A DNA stretch of 64,000 nucleotides from an uncultured SAR86 cluster bacterium (lineage in GTDB: Bacteria; Pseudomonadota; Gammaproteobacteria; Magnimaribacterales; D2472): positions 1 to 64,000 of the forward strand of contig CABXFU010000008.1 in NCBI GenBank assembly GCA_902511575.1, in the 5' to 3' direction. Of the stretch, positions 9,245 to 18,449 are shown piece after piece. The notes under the pieces were generated by a model that saw only the letters and a list, made by a program, of their open reading frames with translations, had not been told where the DNA came from and did not search any database. The translations under genes and the position numbers were made by a program. Each line of letters begins with the position of its first letter. Position 1 is the first letter of the stretch.

Positions 9245-11072
9245 TAATCAGGCTCTTTAAAACTTCGATTGCTACTGGTCCAGCAACTGCCCCGCCGCTC
9301 TCTCCATTCTCAATTACCACAGAAACTGCATATCTTGGATTGGGCATAGGGCCAAAAGCGATTATAATAGAATGATCCCTTAGCAACTCTGACGTTCTTA
9401 CCTCTTGGTAAGCTTCCTTACTATCTAAACTAACAAGCTCAGCTGTCCCAGATTTCCCTGCTACTTGAAATTCTTTAAGATCACGTATGCTCCTAGCAGT
9501 TCCAAAATCACTTTCAATAACTCCTAGTAAAGCTTGATGCATTTTGCTCCAATCTGAATCATCAAATCCTTTATCTTGCCAAGTCTTGAAAGATTTTTTT
9601 TGATTACCTGCAGCAACAAGAGAAGGCTCAACAAATTGTCCTTTGGTAGCAAGTATGGATGCATAGTTTGCTAGCTGCATAGGAGTTGCAACTAAATAGC
9701 CTTGCCCAATACCCAGATTAACTGTATCGCCCTTAACCCAGCCTGCATTCATCATGCTATATTTCCATTCAGGAGTTGGAACAAATGCCTGATCTTCATC
9801 AAAACAATCTAAACAAACTTTCTGTCCAAATCCAAGATTCGATAAATAATTAGACAATTCTGTAATATTGGCTTGATATGCAAGTGAGAAAAAATAAGTA
9901 TTCGAGCTGACCAGAAATGCTTTGCGCATATTGACTTTACCATGACCCCCCTTTCGCCAGCCTCTAAAGATTCTTCCAGTCTCTGGTAAGGTGAAAAACC
10001 CTGGATCTTTCATCTCAAAATCCCAATTTACAATATTGTTTGATAATCCATACATGCCAATTGCAGGCTTAATTGTTGATGCTGGTGGATATCTCCCTTG
10101 AAGAGCTCTATTAAAAAAGGGTTTATTCGGATCGTCGATTAATGTTTGAAATTCATCTTCATTCATGCCATTAGAGAGTTTATTTATTGAGTATGCAGGA
10201 GAGCTATATAAAACATTAATACCCCCAGCATCTAAGTCTATGGCAACAACTGCACCTTTTCTATTCCCAAGAAATTTTGCTGCACTTTTTTGTGCATCAA
10301 TATCTAAATTAGTATATAAATCAGACCCTTGTTCACCCTTGGTAAGAGACAGTGATTGAACAAGTTGCCCTCTCGCATTCATTTCATATACTCTTTTTCC
10401 ATACCGACCACTTAATTGCTCATCATATATTTCTTCTAATCCTGTCCGGCCTTTAATTAACCCATGCGCATATACTAATTCTGCATCCTTCCAATGACTT
10501 CGAGGAATTTCAGATATGGAATTAAAATCATCATCTGATCTAGAGGTATAACCTAGAACATGTGAGAAAATATCTGGATGATCGCTAATTCTTCTAAAGC
10601 GTTTTGCTATAAATGCATTTTGAAAATTAAAACTCCTGACATTAAATCTGGCTATTTCTTCATCAGAAAGATCTTTTTTTAAAACCAGTTCCTTGTTTAC
10701 AAATGCTTTCTCTTTATGAAGCTTTCTATACCTTGATGTTTCAGTTTCAGAAAGATAGATCACAGGTTTAATCTCATCTAAAAAAGAATCTATATCTAAA
10801 ATTAAATTAGGGCGGGTAATTAAATCAAAGGTTGGTTCATTTTTAATTAGCACTTTACCGTTTCTATCAAAAATCTCACCCCGAAGCGACTGGACAGGAA
10901 CTGTATAATTTTTATTTTTTAATGCGGCTAGTTGGTAATCCGAGTAACCGGAAATTTGCAAAGAAAAAACCTGGATCAGGACAGCTACTAGTCCAAGGAT
11001 AATTAGACTAAAAAGTAAAATTGCCCTCGAAGAAAAATTATTCTTTTCAATCTGTCTTTCTTCAAAAATCAT
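9237..11072 (-). CDS. mrdA: Penicillin-binding protein 2 (elongation transpeptidase)
   Basis: 611 aa class B penicillin-binding protein that cross-links peptidoglycan in the elongasome with RodA. There is one N-terminal transmembrane helix (about residues 17-40) and a dimerisation/pedestal region. The transpeptidase domain carries STIK at 332-335 (catalytic S332), SSN in VSSNTYFF, and KSG in AGKSGTAEL. The length is close to the 633 aa of E. coli PBP2. Its start overlaps the rlmH stop by one base. Confidence 0.96.
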   Translation of the reverse strand: MIFEERQIEKNNFSSRAILLFSLIILGLVAVLIQVFSLQISGYSDYQLAALKNKNYTVPVQSLRGEIFDRNGKVLIKNEPTFDLITRPNLILDIDSFLDEIKPVIYLSETETSRYRKLHKEKAFVNKELVLKKDLSDEEIARFNVRSFNFQNAFIAKRFRRISDHPDIFSHVLGYTSRSDDDFNSISEIPRSHWKDAELVYAHGLIKGRTGLEEIYDEQLSGRYGKRVYEMNARGQLVQSLSLTKGEQGSDLYTNLDIDAQKSAAKFLGNRKGAVVAIDLDAGGINVLYSSPAYSINKLSNGMNEDEFQTLIDDPNKPFFNRALQGRYPPASTIKPAIGMYGLSNNIVNWDFEMKDPGFFTLPETGRIFRGWRKGGHGKVNMRKAFLVSSNTYFFSLAYQANITELSNYLSNLGFGQKVCLDCFDEDQAFVPTPEWKYSMMNAGWVKGDTVNLGIGQGYLVATPMQLANYASILATKGQFVEPSLVAAGNQKKSFKTWQDKGFDDSDWSKMHQALLGVIESDFGTARSIRDLKEFQVAGKSGTAELVSLDSKEAYQEVRTSELLRDHSIIIAFGPMPNPRYAVSVVIENGESGGAVAGPVAIEVLKSLINE

Positions 11073-11536
11073 TATTTATGATATGGGTGGTTTCTATGAA
11101 TTGTGCTAGCTCTATAAATTTGTTCCATTAAAAATATCTTAAAAAGCCTATGAGGAAATGTTAGTTCTGATGCAGATAAAATTAATTGTGAATTTTTAAT
11201 TAGATTATCAGATGCTCCGTGAGCGCCACCTATAATAAAATTAATACCTACTCCCTGATCAATCTGATCTTGCAGAAGACTTGCAAAATCAAGGCTATTA
11301 ATTTTTTGACCCTGCCTGTCCCATAAAATCACATGTGCATCTTGATCAACATATTTTAATATTTCTGAACCCTCAGCCTCTAATATAGAATCCTTATTCA
11401 TGGATTTAGAAGAAAAAGGCTTCACCTCAACATTAGAAACTTGAAAGTGGTTAGGTAACTGTTTGGTATAAAAATTTAGTGCCTGTTTCTCCCAATCAGA
11501 TGGCTTGTGGCTAATGCTAATAACTTTGCATTTCAT
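11072..11536 (-). CDS. rlmH: 23S rRNA pseudouridine-1915 N3-methyltransferase
   Basis: 154 aa SPOUT methyltransferase that modifies pseudouridine 1915 in helix 69 of 23S rRNA. The knotted SAM-binding C-terminal half is clear: FIIGGAHGASDN, then LSASELTFPHRLFKIFLMEQIYRA and a terminal HRNHPYHK. The length matches the 155-aa E. coli enzyme. It overlaps rsfS by one base and mrdA by one base. Confidence 0.96.
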   Translation of the reverse strand: MKCKVISISHKPSDWEKQALNFYTKQLPNHFQVSNVEVKPFSSKSMNKDSILEAEGSEILKYVDQDAHVILWDRQGQKINSLDFASLLQDQIDQGVGINFIIGGAHGASDNLIKNSQLILSASELTFPHRLFKIFLMEQIYRASTIHRNHPYHK

Positions 11537-11874
11537 TATGCGGAAACAAGAGTCTTTTCACCCCATAAACTTTCTAAATCATAAAATTCACGAGTCTCTT
11601 GTTGCATTATATTCACAACGACATCTCCACAATCGACCAAGATCCATTCTGAGTCATCCTGACCCTCAACTCCAACTAAGTGGTGTTTTTGCAGTTTAAG
11701 TGATTCAATTAATTTATTGGAAATAGCTTTTGCATTTCTTGAGGAAGACGCAGTAGCTATTATGAACCAATCGGCAAAGCCTGAAATATCCCGAATATCT
11801 AAAACAAGAATATTTTGAGCTTTTAAATCATCAAGCGCTTCGAAACAGATTGTTTTTAAATCAGTAGTTTTCAT
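11536..11874 (-). CDS. rsfS: Ribosomal silencing factor RsfS
   Basis: 112 aa (E. coli 105). It binds ribosomal protein L14 and blocks subunit joining in starvation. Family pattern: LDIRDISGFADWFIIATASSSRNAKAI in the middle and ESEWILVD-type text (DDSEWILVDCGDVVVNIM) near the C-terminus. It is the first gene of the leftward run rsfS-rlmH-mrdA-mrdB-mltB-dacA-dat. An AAGGTG ribosome-binding site lies upstream. The 159-base gap to 12034 holds the promoters of this run and of the rightward gene; I could not assign boxes confidently. Confidence 0.95.
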   Translation of the reverse strand: MKTTDLKTICFEALDDLKAQNILVLDIRDISGFADWFIIATASSSRNAKAISNKLIESLKLQKHHLVGVEGQDDSEWILVDCGDVVVNIMQQETREFYDLESLWGEKTLVSA

Positions 11875-12033
11875 AGCGATAATTCACCTTATGATGCATT
11901 TTGAAATTGTTTGAAATATTTTTAATTTTACGTCCAAGCTTAAGAATCAGAATATCTAACTTAAAAGAATAAATCTATTAAATATTTCTAATTTATATAC
12001 TCTTTCAATCAATCTTTTGATTAAGATAGGTCT

Positions 12034-12474
12034 ATGAATTTTATAAATTCTTTTATCCAGTGGTTTTCTGATCACCCTGAGATACTAGTGAGTTTAGGGA
12101 TATCTTCTATTTTTATTTTTTTACTAAGTATTTTGGGTATTAGTTGGTTTGTAGCAAACATACCAGAGGATTATTTCCTTGAATCTAAAAGAAAACCTAC
12201 GAAATGGAGGAAGCAAAAACCGATACTGAGATTAGCACTAATGTTTGTAAAAAATATAATCGGGCTCTTTCTGATTATTGGAGGTTTGTTGATGCTAGTA
12301 TTACCAGGCCAAGGCCTTCTCACAATAGTAACTGGATTGCTATTAATAAATTATCCAGGGAAATATAGATTAGAACAAAAGCTTGTTGGCAAGCCCTCCA
12401 TTTTTAGAACTTTAAATTGGATAAGAATAAAAGCAAATAAGCCACCGCTTAAAAGAAATACTACTCAACAATAA
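12034..12474 (+). CDS. PGPGW-family transmembrane protein
   Basis: 146 aa with two strongly hydrophobic regions: residues about 17-40, and a long region at about 78-108 that contains a LPGQG motif followed by LINYPGKYRLEQ. That motif and layout fit the small inner-membrane PGPGW family, whose function is unknown. The basic C-terminal tail ends in KANKPPLKRN. It stands alone between the divergent rsfS operon and the downstream oxidoreductase. Confidence 0.75.
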   Translation: MNFINSFIQWFSDHPEILVSLGISSIFIFLLSILGISWFVANIPEDYFLESKRKPTKWRKQKPILRLALMFVKNIIGLFLIIGGLLMLVLPGQGLLTIVTGLLLINYPGKYRLEQKLVGKPSIFRTLNWIRIKANKPPLKRNTTQQ

Positions 12475-12499
12475 AATGAAGTTTTTTAAATTTTATTTC

Positions 12500-12530
12500 T
12501 TGACTGGTAGCATGCTCTAAGTTGTATAGT
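12500..12530 (+). promoter_or_regulatory. Candidate sigma-70 promoter for the CurA-like reductase
   Basis: TTGACT at 12500-12505, a 17-base spacer, then TGTATA at 12523-12528 (TATAGT at 12525-12530 is an alternative register). It lies about 50 bases upstream of the ATG at 12578, and GGAGAG just before that ATG serves as ribosome-binding site. It was read by eye in AT-rich sequence, so chance matches are possible. Confidence 0.4.
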
Positions 12531-12577
12531 TCTAATGAATGTAATATAGGTGTTTAAAAATTAATGCAGGAGAGAAT

Positions 12578-13585
12578 ATGGGTATTGAAAACCAAAAATG
12601 GATTTTAAAAGAAAGACCAAGTGGATTAGTCAAAGACTCAGATTTTGAGCTTGTTACAGAAACTCTTCCTGAAATTAAAGAAGGTGAGATTCTTCTTGAA
12701 AATATGTATTTGTCATTTGATCCAACACAAAGAGGCTGGTTGAATGACGTCCCCGGATATCTTCCACCCGTTCAGATAGGCGAAGTTGTTCGGTCAGGTG
12801 GCATGGGAAGAGTACTTCAATCTAATAATTCAGATTACAAAGTAGGTGATTTAACATTTGGTTTTGTAGGTTGGCAAACTTATTGCGTAACAAAACCCGA
12901 GGCTGATGATAGGTTTAGAGTCGTTCCCGATCTTCTTCCTATACCAACGATGTTAAATGTTATGGGCACAACAGGTATCACTGCATACTATGGCTTAATA
13001 GAGCTCGGTGATCCGAAACCAGGCGAAACTGTTTTAGTTTCAGGAGCTGCAGGCGCAACAGGATCAGTGGTGGTTCAGATTGCTAAACTTAAAGGATGTC
13101 ATGTCATAGGGATAGCGGGTGGAAAAGAAAAGTGTGATTGGCTCAAAGAAGTTGGTGTGGATGATGTGATTGATTATAAAAATTTAAATGTTCACGAAGA
13201 ATTGCCAAAAGTTGCAAAAAATGGAATCGATATATATTTTGATAATGTTGGCGGCGAGATATTAGAAACGGTTCTTAATTTGATCAACATAAATGCTCGA
13301 GTGCTTTTGTGTGGTGGAATTTCTTCTGGCTATGATGCAACTAGGCCACCCGATGGACCAAATAACTTATTTTCATTAATCATCAAGAGAGCAACAATGC
13401 AAGGATTTTTAGTCCTAGATTATCTTCCACGATCGCAACAAGCTCTTGAAGAAATCGCTACCTGGGTTATGGAGGGCAAACTCCAACATAGGGAAGATGT
13501 TCAAGAGGGTATTGAAAATTGCCCTCAAACTTTGAATAGACTCTTTACCGGAGAAAATAAAGGTAAGCAGTTATTAAAAATTTAA
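12578..13585 (+). CDS. NADP-dependent medium-chain reductase (CurA/prostaglandin reductase-like)
   Basis: 335 aa zinc-independent medium-chain dehydrogenase/reductase. The N-terminal SFDPTQRGWLND segment and a Rossmann motif (VSGAAGATGSVVVQIAKLKG) are typical of the leukotriene B4 dehydrogenase/CurA group, which reduces the double bond of alpha,beta-unsaturated ketones with NADPH. DNVGGEILE and a C-terminal FTGENKGKQLLKI also match. No zinc ligands are seen. The substrate cannot be told from sequence. Its 3' end overlaps the convergent LON-domain gene by 4 bases. Confidence 0.88.
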   Translation: MGIENQKWILKERPSGLVKDSDFELVTETLPEIKEGEILLENMYLSFDPTQRGWLNDVPGYLPPVQIGEVVRSGGMGRVLQSNNSDYKVGDLTFGFVGWQTYCVTKPEADDRFRVVPDLLPIPTMLNVMGTTGITAYYGLIELGDPKPGETVLVSGAAGATGSVVVQIAKLKGCHVIGIAGGKEKCDWLKEVGVDDVIDYKNLNVHEELPKVAKNGIDIYFDNVGGEILETVLNLININARVLLCGGISSGYDATRPPDGPNNLFSLIIKRATMQGFLVLDYLPRSQQALEEIATWVMEGKLQHREDVQEGIENCPQTLNRLFTGENKGKQLLKI

Positions 13586-14181
13586 GTAGAGTTTTCTGAG
13601 ATTTTATTGACTAATTTTTCTAGAATATTCATTCGCTGAGTTGCATCAAATGCTTCTAGTAAAGCTTGCTTTTGAATGGGTGAAATTGGAATTAGACCTG
13701 CTAATTGGTAACTTACAGATTCAGCTGATAGTAGGTCAATCTCTAAAGGCAAAGATTTAACTTCTGGATGCTCCTTCAGCTGTGTAAGGACATTTATGAG
13801 CTCAGGAAATTGAGCTAAAACAGCCTGATCATCAACCACTGGCTCAGAAATTGGAGAAATAGATGCATAATGCAAACCTGATTCAATTTGCTCAACAGAT
13901 TTTATAGAAACTTTTTGAGATCCTTTTACAGTGATTCCTAGCAATCCATTGGGCAATTGATTGAAATCAATAATTTCAACAAAGGTTCCCTGAGACATAA
14001 AACTCTCACCGGATTGATTGTTTTTACTTAAAGTAATGACAAAGCCGGTATTAGTACTCATGCAATTTTTTACCATGGCAAGGTATCTAGGTTCAAAGAT
14101 TTGGAGAGTTTGTATAGTTCCAGGCAAAACAACTAGCCCCAACGGGAAGACTGGAAGTTTATTTACTTTTGATGAGGTCAA
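13582..14181 (-). CDS. LON substrate-binding-domain protein (no protease domain)
   Basis: 199 aa protein matching the N-terminal substrate-recognition domain of Lon: LPVFPLGLVVLPG at residues 8-20, IFEPRYLAMV, then a helical C-terminal third. The AAA+ and Ser-Lys protease domains of Lon are absent, as in the common stand-alone family of unknown function. Its first 23 bases overlap the end of mpl on the same strand, so it is probably co-transcribed with mpl. Confidence 0.88.
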   Translation of the reverse strand: MTSSKVNKLPVFPLGLVVLPGTIQTLQIFEPRYLAMVKNCMSTNTGFVITLSKNNQSGESFMSQGTFVEIIDFNQLPNGLLGITVKGSQKVSIKSVEQIESGLHYASISPISEPVVDDQAVLAQFPELINVLTQLKEHPEVKSLPLEIDLLSAESVSYQLAGLIPISPIQKQALLEAFDATQRMNILEKLVNKISENST

Positions 14182-15460
14182 TAATTGGCTCCGATATTTT
14201 TTTACTATCTTTGTTGCTCATTATTAATATAACATCAATATTATCTATATCCCTTTTTAGGTCTTCCAATAAAGAATTTATGGAATCGTACTCAAAGTTT
14301 TTATTTTTTTTGCTGGATAAATTTAACCAATAGACTTGCTCTAAACCTGGAGCACTATCATACAATTCTGCGCCATGATGTCCCTGAGACATCGTATTCG
14401 AAGCTAGCTCTATAATACCCGCTATTTTTTGAGAGGAAAAATTATTGATAGCTGCTTGAACTGTTTGAGAAATTGCGGTGGGGTGATGCGCAAAATCATC
14501 AATGACTATTTTGTCATTGTGCTTAAATACTGTTTCAAATCTTCTCTTAACCCCCTTTGAATTTTTAAGTGCTAAAAAAGATTGCTGTGGGTCAATTCCA
14601 TGAAGAAAAGATGTATACATAGCCATTACTACATTATTGAAATTGTGCTGACCGTGCATTGGGAGATCACTTACATGAAACCTTTGATCCTTAAAATGAA
14701 TGATGCCATCATCTATTGAAAGCTTTATATTATCTTCTCCACCAAGTTTGTGTGTATTTGACCAACAACCCATCTCAATAAGTCTTTTGATATTTTCATC
14801 GCTGTCATGAAAAAGTATATTTCCATTTGCAGGAACTGTTCTTATTGCATGATGAAATTGTTTTAAGATCTCTGACAAATCATCAAATATGTCAGCATGA
14901 TCAAATTCGATATTATTTATAATGAAAGTATCGGGGTGATAATGAATAAATTTTGAGCGCTTATCAAAAAATGCTGAATCATATTCATCAGCCTCAATAA
15001 CAAAAAATTCTGAAGTACCCAAGCGGGCAGAATTTTTAAATGAATCACTCACGCCCCCTACCAAGTATCCGATATCGATACCCTGAGCTTGAAAAATTTC
15101 ACAGATTAGGAATGATGTTGAAGTTTTTCCATGCGTTCCTGAAACAGCGATAACTGTTCGATCACGAATCATTTCACCTAACATTTTAGGGCCAGAAGTA
15201 TATTCAAGTTTTGAATTTAAAATATATTCTACACATGGATTGCCCCTGCTTAATGCATTACCTATTACATAAAGATCTGCAACAGGCAAAGAAGACTCTT
15301 CATAGCCTTCTATCATTTCTACGCCCAAAGAATCTAACTGATTAGACATTGGTGGATAAAATTGTTTATCGCTTCCTGAAACTTTGTGACCTTTTTCTAC
15401 AAGAATTTGCGCAAGGCCCCCCATAAAAGTGCCACAAATGCCTAATATATGAATTTTCAT
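14159..15460 (-). CDS. mpl: UDP-N-acetylmuramate:L-Ala-gamma-D-Glu-meso-DAP ligase (murein recycling)
   Basis: 433 aa Mur-ligase family enzyme that reattaches recovered tripeptide to UDP-MurNAc in peptidoglycan recycling. MKIHILGICGTFMGGLA begins the nucleotide-binding domain, SGTHGKTSTS is the ATP P-loop, and DDFAHHPTAI is the Mpl/MurC signature. I chose the ATG at 15460 rather than the in-frame upstream codon at 15493, because the ligase family begins at MKIHILG and the 11 extra residues cross a palindrome. It fits the wall theme of mrdA/dacA nearby, though it is not contiguous with them. Confidence 0.93.
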   Translation of the reverse strand: MKIHILGICGTFMGGLAQILVEKGHKVSGSDKQFYPPMSNQLDSLGVEMIEGYEESSLPVADLYVIGNALSRGNPCVEYILNSKLEYTSGPKMLGEMIRDRTVIAVSGTHGKTSTSFLICEIFQAQGIDIGYLVGGVSDSFKNSARLGTSEFFVIEADEYDSAFFDKRSKFIHYHPDTFIINNIEFDHADIFDDLSEILKQFHHAIRTVPANGNILFHDSDENIKRLIEMGCWSNTHKLGGEDNIKLSIDDGIIHFKDQRFHVSDLPMHGQHNFNNVVMAMYTSFLHGIDPQQSFLALKNSKGVKRRFETVFKHNDKIVIDDFAHHPTAISQTVQAAINNFSSQKIAGIIELASNTMSQGHHGAELYDSAPGLEQVYWLNLSSKKNKNFEYDSINSLLEDLKRDIDNIDVILIMSNKDSKKISEPIIDLIKSK

Positions 15461-15475
15461 TTTTAAATATTTGTC

Positions 15476-15491
15476 GGTAACATTTGTTACC
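15476..15491. promoter_or_regulatory. Operator-like palindrome between mpl and the phosphofructokinase gene
   Basis: GGTAACA-TT-TGTTACC: two perfect 7-base arms around a 2-base centre. It lies in the 60-base divergent spacer, 16 bases from the mpl ATG and 30 bases from the phosphofructokinase ATG, so a bound factor could affect both promoters. The regulator is unknown. Confidence 0.45.
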
Positions 15492-15520
15492 ATAGACCAA
15501 ATTAATTAATTTATAAACCA

Positions 15521-16762
15521 ATGAAAAAAAATGCTTTTTACGCTCAATCTGGTGGTGTGACATCTGTAATCAATGCATCTGCAAGCGCGGTAATATTAGA
15601 AGCAAAGAAATCTGCGAAGATTGGAAAGGTTTATGCAGGTAAAAATGGAATCTTGGGAGCTTTACGTGAGGAGTTAATAGATACCTCTAAAGAATCAAAA
15701 AAATTTATTGAGAGCTTGAAATATCGGCCAGGTGGAGTTTTTGGTTCATGCAGATATAAATTAAAAAGCATTGAAGAGAATTTGAAAGAATACAAAAGAT
15801 TAATTGAGGTTTTTAAAGCTCACGATATAGGTTACTTTTTTTATAATGGTGGAAATGATTCTGCTGACACTGCTTTAAAAATATCTCAGATAAGCAAAAA
15901 GCTTAACTATCCTCTGCAATGTATAGCAATTCCCAAGACTGTAGATAACGATCTTGCTGTTACGGACTGCTGTCCCGGATTTGGGTCAGTCGCAAAATAT
16001 GTAGTTACCTCTACCATTGAAGCTGCGCTTGATGTGGAATCAATGCATGAAAGTTCTACAAAAGTTTTTATTCTGGAGGTTATGGGAAGACATGCTGGCT
16101 GGATCGCTGGATCAAGCTGCTTAGCGCAAGACAGTCATCCGGGCGCACCTCATATAATTTTGCTTCCTGAGGTAAGTTTTAATCAAAAAAAATTCTTATC
16201 TAAAGTAAAAGACACGGTTAAAAAAAATGGGTTTTGTGTGATCGTTGCATCAGAGGGAATTAAGAATGCTAAAGGAAAGTTTTTGGCTGAGTCAGATTCA
16301 AAAGATGCATTTGGTCATAGTCAACTTGGAGGTGTAGCACCTCGGTTAGCGGACCTAATCAATAATAAATTAAAATTAAAAAATCATTGGGCTGTTGCCG
16401 ACTATTTGCAAAGAAGTGCTAGTCATCTTTCATCAGGTGTTGATAGAGTTCAGGCTTATGAGGTTGGTAAAAAGGCGGTGCAATTTGCTATAAGTGGACA
16501 AAATGGCGTCATGCCAGTAATAAAACGTAAAAGCTCAAAACCATATAAGTGGGAGGTAGTCTCTGCATCATTGACAAAAATTGCAAATGTTGAAAAAAAA
16601 CTCCCAGCTGGATTTATTTCAAAAGATGGTTTTGGAATGACAACAAGAGCTCGAAGTTATTTTCAGCCCCTCATCGAAGGTAAGGTTGATGAGATAAAAA
16701 ACATAAATTATCAGGCTGGTAAAATGGAAATGGTAACTAAAAAATTAAAGGCCTGGGGATAA
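15521..16762 (+). CDS. 6-phosphofructokinase, pyrophosphate-dependent type
   Basis: 413 aa. It phosphorylates fructose 6-phosphate at C1 in glycolysis. Two diagnostic sites point to pyrophosphate rather than ATP as donor. GGND at 110-113 puts Asp where ATP enzymes have Gly104 (E. coli numbering), and PKTVDND at 138-144 puts Lys where they have Gly124. The catalytic TVDND is intact, and MGRHAGWIAG matches the substrate-binding region. It is longer than the 320-aa E. coli PfkA, as is common for PPi enzymes. The reaction would then be reversible. Its 3' end overlaps the convergent DUF2244 gene by 18 bases. Confidence 0.9.
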   Translation: MKKNAFYAQSGGVTSVINASASAVILEAKKSAKIGKVYAGKNGILGALREELIDTSKESKKFIESLKYRPGGVFGSCRYKLKSIEENLKEYKRLIEVFKAHDIGYFFYNGGNDSADTALKISQISKKLNYPLQCIAIPKTVDNDLAVTDCCPGFGSVAKYVVTSTIEAALDVESMHESSTKVFILEVMGRHAGWIAGSSCLAQDSHPGAPHIILLPEVSFNQKKFLSKVKDTVKKNGFCVIVASEGIKNAKGKFLAESDSKDAFGHSQLGGVAPRLADLINNKLKLKNHWAVADYLQRSASHLSSGVDRVQAYEVGKKAVQFAISGQNGVMPVIKRKSSKPYKWEVVSASLTKIANVEKKLPAGFISKDGFGMTTRARSYFQPLIEGKVDEIKNINYQAGKMEMVTKKLKAWG

Positions 16763-17236
16763 CGTATTAAGGTGGCTAATGATTCTTGACAATTCATTTT
16801 TAAGAATTAGCTTATCCTCTTCATTCAAAAACGAGCCAAAATAGAACCTCTTCCCTTTGGATTGAAAGCAAAATTGTTTTGAGTTGTGCTGATCAATTTC
16901 TATCTCAAGGACAGCAAAGCTTCTAAACTCTTCCCAGCTTTTTTCTTTAATTAACCTACCTGACTCCAATTTAATCTTCTCATTTGAGATATAAATAATC
17001 TCTTTTTGCTGGCTCCAACGAAAACTAATGTAAAAACAAGTTAAAACAATGATGACTTCTAAACCGGCAAAAGGTAGGATCAATCCAGCGCCCATAAAAA
17101 GAAAAAAGAGCCCTATAGCTAAGCAGATAAAAGCTATACTTCCTAAGAAAAATACGCGACTCCATCCTCTTAAAGAATAATTAGGAGAAATTTCTATTAA
17201 AAAATTATTTTCTGTAGTTTCTTGAATCCTAATCAT
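16745..17236 (-). CDS. DUF2244-type integral membrane protein
   Basis: 163 aa from the ATG at 17236 (MIRIQETTENN), chosen because the longer frame to 17356 would overlap the divergent argD gene. After an N-terminal SPNYSLRGW segment come two adjacent transmembrane helices (about residues 27-72), then a soluble domain with SWEEFRSFAVLEIE. This matches the DUF2244 pattern of a short membrane hairpin and a cytoplasmic domain. The function is unknown. Confidence 0.8.
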   Translation of the reverse strand: MIRIQETTENNFLIEISPNYSLRGWSRVFFLGSIAFICLAIGLFFLFMGAGLILPFAGLEVIIVLTCFYISFRWSQQKEIIYISNEKIKLESGRLIKEKSWEEFRSFAVLEIEIDQHNSKQFCFQSKGKRFYFGSFLNEEDKLILKNELSRIISHLNTLSPGL

Positions 17237-17249
17237 ATTACAATGGTAT

Positions 17250-18449
17250 ATGGTCACAAGAACAGATTTCAACCGATACATGATGCCGACATACAAACCG
17301 GCTGAGTTCGTTCCCTCTAAAGCAAAAGGATCTTTAGTTTGGGATAAGCAAAACAAAAAATATATAGATTTTGCATCTGGAATTGCTGTATCTAGTTTGG
17401 GACATTGTCATCCAATTCTTAATAAAGCTTTAGCAGATCAATCTAAGAAAATTTGGCACCTATCGAATTTACTAACTAATGAGCCAGCACTGAGATTAGC
17501 TAAAATTTTCTGTAAACAAACTTTTGCTGAAAAAGTTTTCTTTGCAAACTCTGGCGCCGAAGCTGTTGAAGGCGCAATAAAAACTGCTCGAAAATATGCA
17601 TATCTTAATATCAGCAAAAAGAAGAATGAAATAGTCTCATTTTCTGATGCTTTTCATGGTCGAACGATGATGGCTATTGCTCTTAATGGATCAGATAGAT
17701 TTATTGAAGGTTTTGGTCCTATGCCAGAAGGAATCAAGCATCACCCATTTAATGAAGAAAAAAATCTAGAAAAATCTATTACTAAGAAAACTGCGGCTGT
17801 AATCCTTGAGCTTGTTCAAGGAGAAGCAGGAATTATTAAAGCAAAAAAAGGATTTGTTCAAAAAATTAAAAAATTATGTAAACAAAATAAAGCATTGCTA
17901 ATAATTGATGAAGTGCAATCTGGGGCCGGAAGAACAGGAACATTATTTGCTTATGAGCAGTTTGGTGTTAAACCCGACATAATGTGCTGTGCAAAAGGTA
18001 TAGGTGGAGGGATGCCTATTGGAGCAATACTAACATCTTCAAAAATTGCTGAATGCATGCAACTTGGCTCTCATGGATCTACCTTTGGGGGCAATCCATT
18101 GGCCTGCGCTGTTGCTGAGCAAGTAATGACTATGCTATCTAAGAAATCATTACTTAATGGAGTTAAGAAAAAAGAAAAATTATTTTTAAATGAACTAAAA
18201 GAAATTAACAAAGAGTTTAAATGCTTTGATGCAATTAGAAGCTCGGGGCTGTGGATTGGATGCAAATTAAATGTAACTGAAAACTTCAATTTAGATACAA
18301 TGATGAAAGCATGCTATGCAAAAGGGCTGATGATTTTAAAAGCTAACAATAATACCATTCGCATCGCACCAAGCCTCATTATCGAAGATGACATCATTCT
18401 GAAAGGTCTGAAAATATTAAGAGAGGCTATTCAGGAGCAACTTCGCTAG
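17250..18449 (+). CDS. argD: Acetylornithine/succinyldiaminopimelate aminotransferase
   Basis: 399 aa class III PLP aminotransferase of arginine (and possibly lysine) biosynthesis. It aligns well with E. coli ArgD from its start ([14 protein letters not shown]) through [33 protein letters not shown], the PLP lysine in [13 protein letters not shown] and [15 protein letters not shown]. Only 13 bases separate its ATG from that of the divergent DUF2244 gene. The last 23 bases overlap the 3' end of parC. AstC activity in arginine catabolism cannot be excluded. Confidence 0.9.
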   Translation: MVTRTDFNRYMMPTYKPAEFVPSKAKGSLVWDKQNKKYIDFASGIAVSSLGHCHPILNKALADQSKKIWHLSNLLTNEPALRLAKIFCKQTFAEKVFFANSGAEAVEGAIKTARKYAYLNISKKKNEIVSFSDAFHGRTMMAIALNGSDRFIEGFGPMPEGIKHHPFNEEKNLEKSITKKTAAVILELVQGEAGIIKAKKGFVQKIKKLCKQNKALLIIDEVQSGAGRTGTLFAYEQFGVKPDIMCCAKGIGGGMPIGAILTSSKIAECMQLGSHGSTFGGNPLACAVAEQVMTMLSKKSLLNGVKKKEKLFLNELKEINKEFKCFDAIRSSGLWIGCKLNVTENFNLDTMMKACYAKGLMILKANNNTIRIAPSLIIEDDIILKGLKILREAIQEQLR

